Source of the DNA: Candidatus Atribacter alterifermentans | GTDB lineage: Bacteria > Atribacterota > Atribacteria > Atribacterales > Atribacteraceae | Direction of reading: 5' to 3' | Assembly (NCBI GenBank): GCA_012517635.1 | Contig: JAAYUP010000282.1 | Coordinates: forward strand, 1 to 14,115 | DNA: 14,115 nt | Part shown: positions 14,056 through 14,115 of the stretch, piece after piece | Layout of the letters: every line of letters begins with the position of its first letter | How positions within the stretch are numbered: the first letter of the stretch is position 1 | The notes under the pieces: generated by a model | Database searches by the model: none | Told to the model about the DNA's origin: nothing | The model's input: only the letters and a program-made list of their open reading frames with translations | Program-made: the position numbers and the translations under genes

Positions 14056-14115
14056 GATAGACCACTTGAGTTTTCATCCTCATCTGGTGCTGCGAAAGCA
14101 GCATGAGGGTCTATC
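14056..14115. repeat. multi-helix structured repeat, copy 2 (runs to the window edge)
   Basis: Nested helices: GATAGACC (14056-14063)/GGTCTATC (14108-14115), CTCA (14079-14082)/TGAG (14104-14107), and TGCTGC (14088-14093)/GCAGCA (14098-14103) closed by a GAAA tetraloop. Bases 14065-14092 are the reverse complement of the repeat at 11010-11043. The outermost helix ends at the last base of the window, so the element may extend further. Confidence 0.6.

Overview
The window looks like part of the chromosome of an AT-rich, anaerobic, diderm bacterium that makes cobalamin by the early-cobalt-insertion (anaerobic) route. Three exported proteins (CbiK, the B12-type binding protein and the peptide-type binding protein) have Sec signal peptides with no lipobox cysteine, and one of them carries S-layer-homology (SLH) repeats. 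That fits a two-membrane envelope in which SLH domains anchor proteins to the wall. A deep-branching anaerobe such as a member of Atribacterota is my best guess, but it rests on overall style only and confidence is low.

Region 1 (1-4319, + strand) is a tightly overlapping corrin-ring methylation operon: cbiE-cbiT fusion, cbiF, cbiG-cbiH fusion and cbiL. The four reading frames overlap by 4, 29 and 4 nt. The remaining cbi genes (for example cbiC, cbiD, cbiJ, cbiA) are not in the window and may lie upstream of base 1.

Region 2 (4320-8992, + strand) is a cobalamin-riboswitch-controlled unit. It holds a canonical B12-box aptamer with a hairpin and U-tract behind it, a signal-peptide-bearing CbiK cobaltochelatase, a BtuC-type permease, a BtuD-type ATPase, and a BtuF-type binding protein fused to C-terminal SLH repeats. 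Perfect 16-bp stem-loops sit at the cbiK/btuC and btuD/btuF junctions, and an intrinsic terminator closes the unit. Together the genes suggest envelope-side capture and import of a corrinoid, cobalt-tetrapyrrole or related metal chelate, induced when B12 is scarce.

Region 3 (8981-10819, - strand) is an orphan family-5 (Dpp/Opp-like) ABC substrate-binding protein, convergent with region 2.

Region 4 (10820-11428) is a roughly 600-bp gene-free stretch filled with dispersed repeats: a hairpin element, a palindrome, two direct copies and one inverted copy of a 40-nt unit. Region 5 (11429-12865) is a MATE-family efflux pump with a strong terminator.

Region 6 (13039-13798) is an MNT nucleotidyltransferase/HEPN pair, a toxin-antitoxin-like module. 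Each gene is broken by what looks like one missing base at or next to a homopolymer. Region 7 (13799-14115) has no convincing gene. It holds several inverted repeats and, at the window edge, a multi-helix element whose core is also present in region 4, with covarying stem bases.
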